Positions 7,954 through 16,520 of a stretch of DNA of 64,000 nt are shown piece by piece; the stretch's first letter is position 1, and every line of letters starts with the position of its first letter. This DNA comes from an uncultured Lachnospiraceae bacterium. Its GTDB lineage: Bacteria; Bacillota; Clostridia; Lachnospirales; Lachnospiraceae. The position numbers were made by a program, and so were the translations under genes. The stretch is taken from positions 1 to 64,000 of the forward strand of contig CAJUTU010000001.1 of assembly GCA_910589385.1 (NCBI GenBank). The letters are read 5' to 3'. Under the pieces are notes generated by a model that had not been told where the DNA came from, made no database searches, and was given only the letters and a program-made list of their open reading frames with translations.

Positions 7954-7967
7954 TTAACTATAGTTAA
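7954..7967. repeat. Perfect 14-bp palindrome in the gap before the DUF4130 gene
   Basis: TTAACTATAGTTAA lies 35 bp upstream of the DUF4130-type start codon. It resembles an operator for a dimeric winged-helix regulator (MarR-like), but no regulator gene is adjacent. Confidence 0.4.
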
Positions 7968-8033
7968 ATATACAAGACATATGCACAAGGCCTGTTGTTG
8001 TACAGAAGTCAATTTCGCTGCTGCACAGAGACG

Positions 8034-9365
8034 CTACTGCAAAATCTGTGCAGCCTGTGTATCTGTAAAATTCATATCGTCGAACAAAGACAACTGACGG
8101 TAGGTCATGCCAGCCACCGAATCTGGAAGCCGCTCCTTTGTATTGAGCAGGTTTCGGGTAATGTAATCTTCATCCAGCTTTGTACGGTACATCATCTTGC
8201 CATTACAGGTAAGAAAGTATAAAGCACGTTTCAGCACCACACCCATTTTTTTCAGATCGTCAAACTTCAGATTCCCCATCTGCCTTGCCTTTACAATGCG
8301 TGATGCTGATTTCACCCCAATCCCCGGAACCCGAAGCAGCATGTTATAGTCTGCCCGGTTCACTTCCACGGGGAACTGTTCCAGATGTTTCAACGCCCAA
8401 TCACACTTAGGATCCAGAAATATATTAAAATTCGGATGTTTTTCATCCAGTAACTCCCTCGCCTCAAAACGATAATAACGGAGCAGCCAGTCAGCCTGAT
8501 ACAGCCTGTGTTCCCGTAGAAGCGGCGGCCCCTCACCAGTTCTGGCCGGAAGGGCGGTATCCTCATTCACCGCTACAAATGCTGAATAAAACACTCGCTT
8601 TAGCCCAAACTTCTGATACAAGGATTCTGCCACGTTCAAAATCTGATAATCCGTCTCTGGAGTTGCCCCGATGATCATCTGGGTACTCTGCCCCGCTGGA
8701 ACGAATCTGGGCGCATTCTTATATAATACGATCTCCTGCTTATTTTCCTTCATCTTATTCTGTACCAAACGCATTGGCGCCAAAATATTCTTCCTGTTCT
8801 TGTGAGGCGCTAAGAGCCGCAGTCCCTCTGCCGTAGGAAGTTCTAAGTTCACACTCATACGGTCTGCCAGAAATCCGACTCTGCTAAGCAGTTCCGCATC
8901 CGTACCCGGAATCGCCTTTACATGGATATATCCCTGGAAATTACACACTTTCCTCAGTCTGTACAAGGCTGCATAAATCAGTTCCATCGTATAATTCGGG
9001 CTTTTCAAAATGCCAGAACTCAAAAATAATCCTTCAATATAATTCCTCCGATAGAACTCCATCGTCAAAGTACATACTTCTTCCGGTGTAAAAGAAGTTC
9101 TCACCACATCATTCGAAGATCGATTGATACAATATTTACAATCATAAATACATTCATTGGTAAATAAAATCTTCAGCAGACAGATACATCTTCCATCCGC
9201 CGAAAAACTGTGGCATAGTCCTGCCGCACGGCAGTTCCCCATACCAGTACCGTCCCCCTGTCTGTCCACTCCGCTGGATGTACAGGCGACATCATACTTC
9301 GCCGCATCAGACAAAATCTGAAGCTTATCATACATAGACATCTGCACCGGGATCTTCTCTGGCAA
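8034..9365 (-). CDS. Putative DNA modification/repair radical SAM protein (TIGR03916, rSAM_link_UDG type)
   Basis: This 443-residue protein carries the radical SAM cluster motif CX3CX2C in 'NECIYDCKYC' (C72, C76, C79 from the chosen start), so it should bind a 4Fe-4S cluster and cleave S-adenosylmethionine. Upstream are the family's extra cysteines and 'GLCHSFSADGRC'. The C-terminal region has a helix-hairpin-helix, 'LLRVPGIGVKSASRIV', that usually binds DNA backbone. This layout is that of the family always paired with TIGR03914/03915 proteins. The TTG at 9365 is chosen because GGGGGGAGAAGA sits directly before it and the family opens with 'DKLxILSDAAKYD' about 12 residues later; the frame up to 9458 runs through the promoter. 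LexA-like boxes flank its promoter. Reaction and substrate are unknown. Confidence 0.88.
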   Translation of the reverse strand: MPEKIPVQMSMYDKLQILSDAAKYDVACTSSGVDRQGDGTGMGNCRAAGLCHSFSADGRCICLLKILFTNECIYDCKYCINRSSNDVVRTSFTPEEVCTLTMEFYRRNYIEGLFLSSGILKSPNYTMELIYAALYRLRKVCNFQGYIHVKAIPGTDAELLSRVGFLADRMSVNLELPTAEGLRLLAPHKNRKNILAPMRLVQNKMKENKQEIVLYKNAPRFVPAGQSTQMIIGATPETDYQILNVAESLYQKFGLKRVFYSAFVAVNEDTALPARTGEGPPLLREHRLYQADWLLRYYRFEARELLDEKHPNFNIFLDPKCDWALKHLEQFPVEVNRADYNMLLRVPGIGVKSASRIVKARQMGNLKFDDLKKMGVVLKRALYFLTCNGKMMYRTKLDEDYITRNLLNTKERLPDSVAGMTYRQLSLFDDMNFTDTQAAQILQ

Positions 9366-9410
9366 TCTTCTCCCCCCTTTTGTTGAACGAATCGAAATTC
9401 CCACAAAAAT

Positions 9411-9422
9411 AAACATATGTTC
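9411..9422 (-). promoter_or_regulatory. LexA-type SOS box 1 (downstream of -10)
   Basis: Minus strand GAACATATGTTT fits the Gram-positive LexA consensus GAAC-RNRY-GTTY exactly. It lies 7 bp downstream of the -10 box, a position that blocks transcription start. Confidence 0.65.
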
Positions 9423-9429
9423 TTTTGAT

Positions 9430-9458
9430 ATCATAACATAAAGTTCATATGTTTGCAA
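9430..9458 (-). promoter_or_regulatory. Promoter of the radical SAM / DUF4130 pair
   Basis: Minus strand TTGCAA (9453-9458), 17 bp, TATGAT (9430-9435). The long GTG/ATG-containing frame upstream of 9365 overlaps this promoter and is therefore not coding. Confidence 0.7.
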
Positions 9459-9467
9459 GCATTTTCC

Positions 9468-9479
9468 GAACTAACGTTC
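9468..9479 (-). promoter_or_regulatory. LexA-type SOS box 2 (upstream of -35)
   Basis: GAAC-N4-GTTC with perfect outer half-sites (plus strand GAACTAACGTTC), 9 bp upstream of the -35. The inner four bases do not follow RNRY, so it is weaker than box 1. Confidence 0.5.
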
Positions 9480-9553
9480 TTTTCAATAACTCCAAGATGC
9501 GGCTTCCTATGGGCAGGCCCCCTGGCCGGAACTGTAACAGTAATCCATCCAAC

Positions 9554-9591
9554 AAAAAAGAAGGTATACACGGAAAGAACTCCTGTATACC
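9554..9591 (-). terminator. Rho-independent terminator of leuS
   Basis: Stem GGTATACA / TGTATACC with a 13-base loop that can pair further, followed on the minus strand by a T-rich run (complement of the A6 at 9554-9559). It lies about 60 bp after the leuS stop. Confidence 0.7.
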
Positions 9592-9651
9592 CACTCTTAT
9601 GGTTAAACTTCTTGTACTTTTCTGATCTTCTTTAAGCCAAGAACCTATATT

Positions 9652-12084
9652 TTATTTTGCCACAATATTTATAATCTTACCTGGGACATAAATTTCCTTT
9701 ATGATCTTACCGCTCAATTTATCTCCCAGCGCCTCTTTTCCAGCCGCAATAGCAGTATCCTTATCCGCATCTACAGAAACAGATACCACGACCTTCGTCT
9801 TTCCGTTGATCTGTACAGGAATCTCAATCTCATCATCCTTCATCTCTGCCTCATCATAGGTCGGCCACCCTGCCCGGAAAACTGTCTCACCATGTCCTAA
9901 CTGCTCCCACATCTCTTCAGCAAAATGGGGCGCAAATGGAGATAAGAGTACTGCAATATTCTCCAGCGTCTCCTGATCGATCCCGCCAGACTTCTTTGCC
10001 AGCTCAATAAACTTGTTATTGTATTCCATAAATCCGGAAATCACTGTATTTAGACTTAAGCTTTCCAGACGGCTGGTAATATCATAGACCATCTTATTAC
10101 GCAGCTTTATCATTTCCTTCGTAGGCTGTACATGGGCATCCTTGCTGTCCATCAGCAGGTTCCAGAGACGCTTTAGGTAGCGGTTCACACCGTCAATCCC
10201 CCGGTCGTCCCATTCTGCGTCCAGCTCTGGAGGGCCTACAAATAATTCATACATCCTCAAAGAATCGCAGCCATAATCACGCACCAGATCGTCTGGTGAC
10301 ACTACATTTCCTTTTGACTTGCTCATCTTGATCCCGTTCTTTCCGGTAATCATTCCCTGGTTGAACAGCTTCTGGAAGGGTTCGTCAAAATCCACCACTC
10401 CAATATCATGCAGGAACTTGGTGTAGAACCGTGAATACAAGAGATGGAGCACCGCATGTTCCACACCGCCGATATACATATCCACCGGAAGCATCTCATC
10501 TGCTTTTTCCCTGGACACCAGTTCTTTCTCATTGTGATTGTCTACATAGCGCAGGAAATACCAGGAAGAACCTGCCCACTGAGGCATGGTATTTGTCTCC
10601 CGTTTTGCCGCCTTGCCGCAGACCGGACAGGTGCAGTTCACCCATTCCTCAATCCCGGCGAGAGGAGATTCCCCGGTTCCGGTAGGCTCATAGGATTCCA
10701 CTTCCGGCAGAGTGAGCGGCAGTTCTTCCTCTGGCACCGGTACGTTTCCGCACTCCGGGCAGTGGATGATCGGGATGGGCTCGCCCCAATAGCGCTGACG
10801 GGAAAATACCCAGTCACGAAGCTTAAAGTTCACCGTCGCCTTTCCGATTCCCCGTTTTTCAATCATATGGGGAGCCTCTTTTTTCAGTACCGCAGACTCC
10901 ATGCCGTTCCACTCGCCGGAATTGATCATGGTCCCTGCTGCCTCGGTATAAGCCTCCGTCATATTTTCAATTTCTTTTCCATCCTTTGCAATGACCTGAA
11001 TGATCGGAATGTCAAACTTTTTCGCGAATTCAAAGTCACGGTCATCGTGGGCCGGTACGCACATGATCGCGCCCGTACCATAATCGGCAAGTACATAATC
11101 AGACAGCCAGATTGGTGTCTTTGCACCGTTCAGCGGATTGATTGCATAGCTTCCTGTAAATACACCTGTTTTCTCCTTATCCTGCATCCTGTCTACATTA
11201 GACTTCATAGAAGCATCATAAATATATTTCTCCACCGCTTCTTTTGTCTCTGCAGTGGCAAGCTTCGCCGCCAGCTTATGTTCCGGAGCCAGTACCATAA
11301 AAGTTGCCCCATAAAGTGTATCCGGGCGTGTTGTATAGACCGTGATTTTTTCATCGCTGCCATCCACCGGGAAGTCTACTTCCGCACCATAAGATTTTCC
11401 AATCCAATCACTCTGCATCTTTTTGACCTTTTCCGGCCAATCCAGCTTATCCAAATCGTTTAAAAGGCGGTCTGCATAGGCCGTTATTTTGAGCATCCAC
11501 TGACGCAGATTCTTCTTCGTCACCTCCGCGCCGCAGCGCTCGCATTTTCCATTCACGACTTCCTCATTGGCAAGTCCGGTCTTACAGGAAGGACACCAGT
11601 TGATCGGAAATTCCTTCTCATATGCCAGCCCTTCCTTAAACATTTTTACAAAAATCCACTGGGTCCATTTATAGAACCCGGGATCTGTAGTATTTACTTC
11701 CATATCCCAATCATACAAGGCAGCAATCTGGTTGATCTGTTTTTTGATATTTGCCACATTTTCTGCCGTAGACACCGCTGGGTGGATCCCCATCTTGATC
11801 GCGTAATTCTCTGCCGGAAGGCCAAATGCATCCCAGCCCATAGGGTGTACAAGATAATATCCCTGCTGCAGCTTATAACGGCTCCATACATCAGAGATCA
11901 CATAACCTCTCCAGTGCCCGACATGCAGCCCGTTTCCGGACGGATAAGGGAACATATCCAGGCAGTAATATTTCTGCTTTTTATTGCCGGCAGCATCTTC
12001 CTTTGGGTTCACCGGATCCTTTGCCCAGTTTTCACGCCACTTTTTCTCGATTGCCTTGTGGTTATAGACAATTTTCTGTGCCAT
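9652..12084 (-). CDS. leuS: Leucyl-tRNA synthetase
   Basis: This 810-residue class Ia synthetase attaches leucine to tRNA-Leu in the cytoplasm. The HIGH motif is 'PYPSGNGLHVGH' near residue 46, the zinc-type knuckle 'CPSCKTGLANEEVVNGKCERC' spans about 163-183, the CP1 editing domain contains 'TTRPDTLYGATF' and 'VPAHDDRD', and the KMSKS loop is 'KMSKSKGNVVSPDD' near residue 587. Length and order match bacterial LeuRS. AAGGAAGG precedes the ATG. It is a single gene behind a T-box leader with a CUC specifier and ends at a hairpin terminator, so its expression should rise when uncharged tRNA-Leu accumulates. Confidence 0.98.
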   Translation of the reverse strand: MAQKIVYNHKAIEKKWRENWAKDPVNPKEDAAGNKKQKYYCLDMFPYPSGNGLHVGHWRGYVISDVWSRYKLQQGYYLVHPMGWDAFGLPAENYAIKMGIHPAVSTAENVANIKKQINQIAALYDWDMEVNTTDPGFYKWTQWIFVKMFKEGLAYEKEFPINWCPSCKTGLANEEVVNGKCERCGAEVTKKNLRQWMLKITAYADRLLNDLDKLDWPEKVKKMQSDWIGKSYGAEVDFPVDGSDEKITVYTTRPDTLYGATFMVLAPEHKLAAKLATAETKEAVEKYIYDASMKSNVDRMQDKEKTGVFTGSYAINPLNGAKTPIWLSDYVLADYGTGAIMCVPAHDDRDFEFAKKFDIPIIQVIAKDGKEIENMTEAYTEAAGTMINSGEWNGMESAVLKKEAPHMIEKRGIGKATVNFKLRDWVFSRQRYWGEPIPIIHCPECGNVPVPEEELPLTLPEVESYEPTGTGESPLAGIEEWVNCTCPVCGKAAKRETNTMPQWAGSSWYFLRYVDNHNEKELVSREKADEMLPVDMYIGGVEHAVLHLLYSRFYTKFLHDIGVVDFDEPFQKLFNQGMITGKNGIKMSKSKGNVVSPDDLVRDYGCDSLRMYELFVGPPELDAEWDDRGIDGVNRYLKRLWNLLMDSKDAHVQPTKEMIKLRNKMVYDITSRLESLSLNTVISGFMEYNNKFIELAKKSGGIDQETLENIAVLLSPFAPHFAEEMWEQLGHGETVFRAGWPTYDEAEMKDDEIEIPVQINGKTKVVVSVSVDADKDTAIAAGKEALGDKLSGKIIKEIYVPGKIINIVAK

Positions 12085-12175
12085 TTTTCTTTTCCTTCCT
12101 TTCTGTCTGATCCAAAGCCTCCCTGCTCTATTTCACAGCTCCTCTGTCCATTGGAATCTGAAAAATTTCCTATGG

Positions 12176-12480
12176 AACAAAAAAGCCTTTCCAGTCTCCA
12201 TTAAGAGACGAAAAGGCTTTGAACTTCCGTGGTACCACTCTTATTCATCCAGATTCCCCTTATCCTTTATCTTCCCATAAGGACAGTCCTGGATGCACTC
12301 ATTGCTTCTATAACGGGAAGTCCCGCTCCTGCCTACTGCTGCGCTGTTTTTTCCTGCGCACTTCAACAGAAGGACTCCAAGGCGAGTTCAGAAATTTCTG
12401 CTTCCTGCCTTCCACCAGCCGGCAGGTCTCTGTCAAGCATCTGTCTCCTACTGCTCCTCTTCATTGTCGCTGCGTTATTT
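12176..12480 (-). promoter_or_regulatory. T-box riboswitch (leucine) controlling leuS
   Basis: The minus strand leader contains the T-box sequence GAGTGGTACCACGG (12227-12240), the antiterminator bulge region, and a Stem I region with an AGTA-type internal loop. The specifier loop reads GAA-CUC-GCC; the codon CUC (complement of 12384-12386) specifies leucine, which matches the downstream leuS. Uncharged tRNA-Leu should stabilise the antiterminator. Confidence 0.93.
12177..12220 (-). terminator. T-box regulated intrinsic terminator
   Basis: Long stem AAAGCCTTTTCGTCTC / GAGACTGGAAAGGCTTT with loop TTAATG followed by a T6 run on the minus strand, about 90 bp before the leuS start. Confidence 0.9.
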
Positions 12481-12487
12481 CTTTGTT

Positions 12488-12516
12488 ATTATAAAAAGAA
12501 TATTAAAATAAGTCAA
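12488..12516 (-). promoter_or_regulatory. Promoter of the leuS T-box transcript
   Basis: Minus strand TTGACT (12511-12516), 17 bp, TATAAT (12488-12493): near-consensus sigma-A promoter directly before the T-box leader. Confidence 0.85.
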
Positions 12517-12566
12517 GTGCTTTATGCACGATTTTTTCAGATTTACTTTTGAGGAATCTGTCTCAA

Positions 12567-13354
12567 CTATCCAAGGGACACATCCAAGACCATCATTAAT
12601 GTAAAGCCGATTGCTACACCGATCGTCCCAATACTGGAATGCTTCCCAGCCTGGGATTCCGGTACCAGTTCCTCTACAACCACATAGATCATCGCCCCCG
12701 CTGCAAAAGCCAGCAGATAGGGCAGGATGGGCAGGACCAGCCTGGTCAGGAGAATCGTAAAAACCGCCGCCACAGGTTCCACGCCCCCGGAAGCTGTACC
12801 GTATAAAAACGCTTTTCTTCTGGACATTCCTTCTCCTCTAAGCGGCATAGATATGATCGCCCCTTCCGGAAAGTTTTGGACTGCAATCCCAAGTGCCAGT
12901 ACCAGCGCTCCTGCCATAGAAATGAGTGCATTCCCATTCATTACCCCGGCAAATGTAACTCCTACTGCCATTCCTTCTGGAATATTATGCAGGGTGACCG
13001 CAAGGACAAGCATGGTTGTTTTTTTTTGAAACAACCATTGCTTCCCTGCAGCTCCTCATCCGCCTGATAGATATGCGGCGTCAATGCGTCTAAAAGCAGC
13101 AAAAAACCTATTCCCAGCAGATATCCTATTGTTGCAGGCAGCCACGCGATTCCGCCTTTCTCTTCAGACATCTCAATTGCCGGAATCAAAAGTGACCAAA
13201 TAGATGCTGCTATCATGACTCCTGAGGCAAACCCTAGCAATGCCTTCTGCAGCCTCTCATTCATTTCATTTCTCAAAAAAAATACCATGGCTGACCCTAA
13301 TGTGGTTCCAACAAATGGAATCAGTATCCCAACGAGTATGTCTTGTTCCATCAT
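12567..13354 (-). pseudogene. ZIP-family divalent metal transporter, frameshifted at an A9 tract
   Basis: Two overlapping frames together encode one ZIP (ZupT-like) zinc/iron importer. The first part (13354 down to about 13025) opens with 'MMEQDILVGILIPFVGTTLGS' split by the membrane segment, behind AGAGGAG; the second part (from about 13030 to 12567) contains the metal-binding segments 'LHNIPEGMAVG' and 'NFPEGAIIS' of helices 4 and 5. They join in a run of nine A residues on the coding strand (plus strand T 13019-13027). Ten A residues would restore one continuous 262-residue protein through 'CFKKKTTMLVLAV'. Either the gene is inactive, the run is a sequencing error, or slippage at the tract restores some protein. 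All expected transmembrane segments are present on both sides. Confidence 0.85.
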
Positions 13355-13458
13355 TCTGTCTCTCCTCTATCTATACATATCTTCCTTTCTCGTTATCTTA
13401 TGATATGCATCGACAGAAATTTTGCCAACAAATCGTTCTTGTCCGCAAAGAGAAATGC

Positions 13459-14055
13459 CTATGCTTCCTCCCTTATTATTTCCTGCAAAGATTTACCTGA
13501 TAGAAATTCGTTGACCACATATTTGCGTGCTTCATCAAATGCCCTAAAAGTCCTTGCCGCACCAAAAGGGTCATGATAAACCTTCCAATAACCGATGAAA
13601 AGATAATTTTTTCCGTTATTTTTTATGAACCCCTCTACATCCTCTGCAGGATACCCTAAAAAAGCCCCGATCTCATGTGGAAAGCCTTTTCGTCCCTCGT
13701 CCATACTCCACATCCGTTTTTCCAGATGATCCAGCATCTCATCCAAGTCCATCCCCTGATATCCAAAACCATCTAAAACCTTTCTGATTTCCGGCCGGTT
13801 CACATACTCTTCTAATTCTTCCGCACTGTAGAACAAGAGCAGGCATTTTCCTTTTTTTCTCAAAAGTATTTTCCATGAAATATTCATCCCGTCAAACATC
13901 CCAGGTAAACCTGCACACAGATTTTCTCTTAATGAGATCATACTGGATGCTTTTAATCCTTTTAAAAACGGCGCACATTGCAGAACAACTTGAAAATGCA
14001 GCCGCAGCCGTAGATTCTGATGATGAAAAAAATATGATATCACTTCTGCCGGCAT
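13459..14055 (-). CDS. DUF3793 family protein
   Basis: A protein of about 198 residues of the DUF3793 family, found mostly in anaerobic Firmicutes and of unknown function. Family features visible are the N-terminal 'CAPFLKGLKASSMISL', 'KGKCLLLFYSAEELEEYV' in the middle, 'FPHEIGAFLGYPAEDVEGFI' and the C-terminal 'GYWKVYHDPFGAARTFRAFD'. The ATG at 14055 is chosen because GGAGG lies upstream, though at a long spacing of about 13 bases; the N-terminal 20 residues look unusual for the family, so a start further downstream is possible. Some members are thought to bind iron or haem-like cofactors, but nothing in this sequence proves that. It is divergent from the plus-strand P-loop gene. Confidence 0.8.
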   Translation of the reverse strand: MPAEVISYFFHHQNLRLRLHFQVVLQCAPFLKGLKASSMISLRENLCAGLPGMFDGMNISWKILLRKKGKCLLLFYSAEELEEYVNRPEIRKVLDGFGYQGMDLDEMLDHLEKRMWSMDEGRKGFPHEIGAFLGYPAEDVEGFIKNNGKNYLFIGYWKVYHDPFGAARTFRAFDEARKYVVNEFLSGKSLQEIIREEA

Positions 14056-14184
14056 GATGTTTCCAAAGCCTCCTATTCCTGTCAATTTCCATTCTCAACA
14101 GCCTCTTCCTTTCTTTTATATACTCTTTCCCTTTCATTGATTTTATACATTTTTTCCCTTTATACATTTTTATCCTTTTTTTAG

Positions 14185-14213
14185 TTGTCCCTTTCCCTGC
14201 TTTAGTGTATAAT
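14185..14213 (+). promoter_or_regulatory. Promoter of the small P-loop gene
   Basis: TTGTCC (14185-14190), 17 bp, TATAAT (14208-14213) preceded by TG (extended -10), about 65 bp before the ATG. Confidence 0.7.
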
Positions 14214-14277
14214 GGGTATATGAACTTTGAGCAATGACATTACTCAAAAATATATCTACATAAAGGAGAGATTCGCC

Positions 14278-14700
14278 ATGGTATACTTAATCACAGGCCC
14301 GAGGGGCAGCGGAAAGACTCAACAAATGATTGAACTTGCTAATGAAAAGGAAAAGACTTCCAATGGGAATGTCGTATTGATCAAAAAGAGCCACCGCGAT
14401 ACATCCAGCGTAAATTTCAACATCCGCGCCATCTGCATGGCTGACTACAGCGATATCACAACATTAGAGGAGCTGATTGGATTTTTATATGGAATGGTAG
14501 CAGGCAACCACGATATTGAAACAATCTTTATCGATGGAGTATTAAAGCAGGTTGATATTTCCATAGACAGTTTTCCAGTATTTATGCAGAAGATTGATAA
14601 GATTGCCAAAGCCAACCATATTGAATTCTATCTCAGTGTAAGCTTAGAAGCAGACAAGATTCCTGCTATGGAGAATCTGGAATATAAGGTTCTCAGCTAA
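14278..14700 (+). CDS. Small P-loop NTP-binding protein of unknown function
   Basis: A 140-residue protein that opens with a P-loop, 'MVYLITGPRGSGKTQQM' (GPRGSGKT is a canonical Walker A). A Walker B-like hydrophobic strand ending in Asp is 'ETIFIDGVL' near residue 87. It is too short for a motor or helicase and has no membrane segment. The start at 14278 follows AAAGGAGAG; the frame extends further upstream without a ribosome site. It has its own promoter and terminator. I do not recognise a function; small ATPases of this type are common in Lachnospiraceae and may be kinases or regulators. Confidence 0.8.
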   Translation: MVYLITGPRGSGKTQQMIELANEKEKTSNGNVVLIKKSHRDTSSVNFNIRAICMADYSDITTLEELIGFLYGMVAGNHDIETIFIDGVLKQVDISIDSFPVFMQKIDKIAKANHIEFYLSVSLEADKIPAMENLEYKVLS

Positions 14701-14770
14701 ATTGTTATGCAATATATATGAATATTCAGAAACCTGCCGCTGGCAGCATCATCTGTATATAATGACATAG

Positions 14771-14801
14771 AAAAGGCAGCCCTCACAGCAGACTGCCTTT
14801 T
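14771..14801. terminator. Bidirectional terminator
   Basis: Stem AAAAGGCAG / CTGCCTTTT (9 bp) with a 13-base loop. It lies between convergent genes and can end the plus-strand P-loop gene and the long minus-strand nusB-trkH operon. Confidence 0.8.
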
Positions 14802-14812
14802 ATGTTTTCCGT

Positions 14813-16510
14813 TTATTCTTCCTCTGGTTCTACTATTTCTGACTCTGAGGATTCTTCCTGATCCTGCGTTTCTAATGGATCCTCTGTTCTGTTCTGCCCA
14901 GATTTTGAGATTCCATTCAGTGAAAGGACCGTATTTATTTCTTCCCCAGCCTTATATTCTATCGTTACCCGATCCCCTACATCATATTTGATGATCTGGA
15001 TATAATCCGCAACAGGAATATCAAAAATTTTCTCTGAACCTTCCAGCATCACGTAATAGTGCGAGTTCCCGTCAACCACCGCCTGGACGATCCTGCTGAT
15101 ATCTGCAGTAATCTCCTGGATTTCACGGGTATCTTCCTCCACAGCCTTAATACCATTTTGATACATCAGATCTGTATAAGCTTCCTCACAGGCACCAACT
15201 GTATCCCCAATCGCCACGATCTGATACTTCTGCACATTTACCATCGCATACTTTTTCACCAGGCCCGCGTCATCCTTTAAGGCGATAAAATAAGTGGGTT
15301 CTCCTGAAATATTCAGCAGCAGCGGAAACGTAGCCGTATATTTCAAATTCTGTACCTGCCCTTCTGCAGAGGACATGGCAGAAGTCTCTGTTGCCCCCTC
15401 AATGGCATAAAATTTTGTTTCCATGGTCCGTTGATTCATGAGTACAAAGCCTACATTGGACTGATCTCCGCTGACAGAAGTCACGCCTGTATACACCCAT
15501 ACATCATCATCAATTGCCAGATAGTTATATCCATTCGTAGTCATCAAGCAGTCCTTCTGCCCTAGGACACTGTTAAAATAGCCATGTTTCAGTGTACCAT
15601 AATAATCATACAACTGAACCAGAAGATCTGCAGAATACGCGCGGTCAATCCACTGCGGTACATCTTCAATCGCATAGTCTTGCGTCTCCCCTGTCACTGC
15701 ATTACAAAGTACAACGCGCCCTACCGTGACACCGCCGAACAGGCCAATATTATACTTGCGTACCGGGCAGATCCAGTAAGGGATTCCGTCTTCATCAATC
15801 TCAAAGCTAAGCTCATTGAAAATATAGGTAGGATAGCGAAATCTCAGATGCCGGTAAATATTCCGGTTAAAATGGTCGCTGGTCGTATACTTCATCCCCT
15901 CGCTTAATTTTACAAGCTCTGTATTCTGCGTTGCCATATCAATCCGGATATATGCCGGTATTCCTTCTTTCTGGTTCGTAAACCATTTGATCAGATTCGC
16001 ATAACGCAGCGGCGATACCCGGACCGGCTGATCCTGATAATTAATCTGGCTGTACAGGTCATCCACCTCAAACTGAGAAACCATGTCCACCATGCTGCCC
16101 ATCTTCCTGTTTCCAAGGATCTGTGCAGAATCCCTGTCTAACAATGGAATCTGATCAAAGGAAAGCTCCTCAATGTCTTTCGTAAATTCACCGTCCTGCA
16201 CATCCAGCAGTCCCTGATATTTTTTTGCATTCACGATCGGAGAGGACAAAAGGGAGCCAATGAGATATACAACAACAACTACTACAAGCGCCCCGATGAT
16301 GGCTTTAAACCCTTTCAACAGCTTCAATTCACTGCGTGACGGCTTTTTCTTCATCACATACACCGCCGCCGCAAACAGAAGCAGCATGATCAGAAACATC
16401 CACAGATCTGTAGAGTGGATATTCAGTGCCGGCAGCGCTGCATAATAGTATACAGCAGCCACAGCCAATATCCCTAAAAATACAATCAGCTTTAACTTTC
16501 CTTTTTTCAT
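14813..16510 (-). CDS. Membrane protein of unknown function, last gene of the trkA-trkH operon
   Basis: A 565-residue protein I cannot assign to a named family. It has three N-terminal hydrophobic segments (about 8-26, 35-53 and 69-91), then a large extracytoplasmic-looking domain rich in aromatic residues ('YWICPVRKYNIGLFGGVTVGRVVL' region, quoted in part as 'GLFGGVTVG'), a possible OB-like segment near 490-530 ('YDVGDRVTIEYKAGEEI'), and an acidic tail of Glu, Ser and Asp from about residue 535. AAGGAG precedes the ATG. It starts 10 bp after trkH, so it is co-transcribed with the potassium uptake system. A link to ion homeostasis or the cell envelope is only inference from position. Confidence 0.8.
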   Translation of the reverse strand: MKKGKLKLIVFLGILAVAAVYYYAALPALNIHSTDLWMFLIMLLLFAAAVYVMKKKPSRSELKLLKGFKAIIGALVVVVVVYLIGSLLSSPIVNAKKYQGLLDVQDGEFTKDIEELSFDQIPLLDRDSAQILGNRKMGSMVDMVSQFEVDDLYSQINYQDQPVRVSPLRYANLIKWFTNQKEGIPAYIRIDMATQNTELVKLSEGMKYTTSDHFNRNIYRHLRFRYPTYIFNELSFEIDEDGIPYWICPVRKYNIGLFGGVTVGRVVLCNAVTGETQDYAIEDVPQWIDRAYSADLLVQLYDYYGTLKHGYFNSVLGQKDCLMTTNGYNYLAIDDDVWVYTGVTSVSGDQSNVGFVLMNQRTMETKFYAIEGATETSAMSSAEGQVQNLKYTATFPLLLNISGEPTYFIALKDDAGLVKKYAMVNVQKYQIVAIGDTVGACEEAYTDLMYQNGIKAVEEDTREIQEITADISRIVQAVVDGNSHYYVMLEGSEKIFDIPVADYIQIIKYDVGDRVTIEYKAGEEINTVLSLNGISKSGQNRTEDPLETQDQEESSESEIVEPEEE

Positions 16511-16520
16511 ACATTTCTCC

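Noticed and set aside
10444..11463. A 339-residue plus-strand frame opposite leuS
   Set aside because: It is antisense to a full-length, highly conserved synthetase, has no ribosome site and its composition (many His, Arg, Cys) is typical of a shadow frame.
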